The notes under the pieces: generated by a model
Seen by the model: the letters and a program-made list of their open reading frames with translations, nothing else
What the model was told of the DNA's origin: nothing
The model's database searches: none
From: Tigriopus japonicus
Taxonomy: Eukaryota > Arthropoda > Copepoda > Harpacticoida > Harpacticidae
Direction: 5' to 3'
Assembly: GCA_010645155.1 (NCBI GenBank)
Contig: CM021313.1
Span: forward strand, 4,457,345 to 4,521,344
Length of the DNA stretch: 64,000 nt
Translations under genes and position numbers: made by a program
Part shown: in pieces, positions 63,130-64,000 of the stretch
How the letters are laid out: each line of letters begins with the position of its first letter
Numbering within the stretch: position 1 is the first letter of the stretch

Positions 63130-64000
63130 TATTTGATCCGACTTAGATCTGAGGTCATTGATGCGGAGAGAAATGCCATGAGGAATGCCAAAAGTAAAGT
63201 GGCAATCTTGCATGAAATGTCCGATCAGAGAAAAGGAGGGACAAAACGGACTATGAGAATTGGTGAAATTGATAAGGATGTTAGCCGTGGACTCCAGCGT
63301 CTTGAGCAAGAGAGTGAAAGAATGAAAGCAGTGCAAGAAAAGGAGACCAATGTCAATCTCAGCCTGGATTCAATGGCCTCAACATCTTCCTCCTCGCAGC
63401 CATCTGTGATTAGTGAGCCTGATATTACTTATGGTCATCTCTTCACGATGGGACAAAACCGTTTCAAGATGGAAAAATTGGCTCAAGCTGCAGATCGTTT
63501 CAATGTCGGCAATTATGCCATTTCTTAATTGGTCAATACTGCCCTCAGAGACATGAACTTAGTTAAAGAAGAATATATGCTCGCTCCCAAGAAGGTGTGC
63601 CATGCCAGAGAGTTAATGCGAAGAGATTCGCATATCAAGTCGCAAGACACCCATGCTGGAACTTTGGTGGCATTGTACTTCGATGGCAGAAAAGATCGTA
63701 AAACATTGTTCGTTGATCAAGGTGGATCGTCTGGTTTTACTGTCGAAGAACATGTGGTTCTTTTAAATGAACCAAATTCCCAGTATCTAATGCTCATTAC
63801 TCCCGAGGCGGGGACTGGGCGTGCTTTGGCTAATGGCATCGTGGACAGTATTCGACTTTATCAAAGTGAAAAGACAATCACTCGGTGCTGATGAATGTGC
63901 AGTGAACACTGAGACATCTCTGTAAAATGGAATTAGGTCGACCACTTCAATGGGCCATTTGTCTAATTCATCTCAATGAGCTAGCTCATTATGAAGAATT
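63130..64000 (+). pseudogene. Broken ORF of an arthropod repeat-associated (transposon-type) protein family
   Basis: A frame open from before 63130 encodes a helical region (DAERNAMRNAKSKVAILHEM) and a serine-rich linker, and reaches a TAA at 63526-63528 in the middle of apparent coding sequence. It then continues in the same frame with TLVALYFDGRKDRKTLFVDQ (63658-63717), VEEHVVLLNEPNSQYLMLIT, and stops at 63889-63891. Shifted frames then continue: GADECAVNTETS, and MELGRPLQWAICLIHLNEL (63927-63983). These motifs (YFDGRKD..., LGRPLQW.IC..H.NEL) recall multi-copy arthropod proteins that I believe are transposon-derived; that is from memory and unverified. At least one stop and two frame changes show decay. 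Truncated by the window edge. Confidence 0.55.

Overview
This is animal nuclear DNA. It has spliced genes with GT-AG introns, many of them 60-100 bp, AATAAA poly(A) signals, metazoan housekeeping proteins, and AT-rich spacers full of short DNA transposons. The protein set fits an arthropod. The compact introns, the operon-like gene pairs and the type of repeats make a crustacean, perhaps a copepod, my best guess; this is inference, not proof.

Layout. 1-2479: AT-rich spacer with diverged duplications. 2.8-7.7 kb: an anion-type Cys-loop receptor subunit and an SLC22-like organic ion transporter, both +. 10.1-12.3 kb: SREK1-like SR splicing factor (-). 14.2-15.7 kb: ribosomal protein eL20/L18a, with an apparent H/ACA snoRNA in its intron. 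17.0-20.6 kb: V-ATPase subunit a (-). 21.7-26.6 kb: four tightly packed minus-strand genes read as HUS1, BTB-Kelch, F-box/WD40, CINP. 27.8-28.8 kb: eS6. 29.4-31.6 kb: a four-helix membrane protein converging on PSMA4. 32.9-36.5 kb: TSR1 then POLR1C. 37.2-40.0 kb: OXSM then RPAP3. 40-44.2 kb: nested transposon debris. 44.5-48.3 kb: a coiled-coil gene converging on a decayed CEBPZ copy. 48.7-57 kb: hAT-type MITEs, a 3.1 kb inverted-repeat element, and two exons of a possible alanine-rich repeat protein. 57.9-59.0 kb: three-exon zinc-finger gene (-). 59.0-64 kb: MITEs, a 122-bp tandem array and a broken transposon-type ORF running off the end.

The most interesting signal is the set of same-strand neighbours 65-97 bp apart (five junctions). 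At each junction the upstream stop is followed by a short spacer, usually with an AATAAA/ATTAAA signal. A strong 3' splice site then lies at most about 15 bp before the next ATG, with no room for a cis first exon in the spacer. This is the architecture of operons resolved by spliced-leader trans-splicing. The gene content is suggestive: HUS1 and CINP are both checkpoint proteins, and TSR1 and POLR1C both serve ribosome production.

The second theme is hAT-like non-autonomous elements. Several have exact 8-bp target duplications, some are nested inside others, and two are copies of one family. All functional calls rest on reading the sequence and on recall of protein families; no database search was run.
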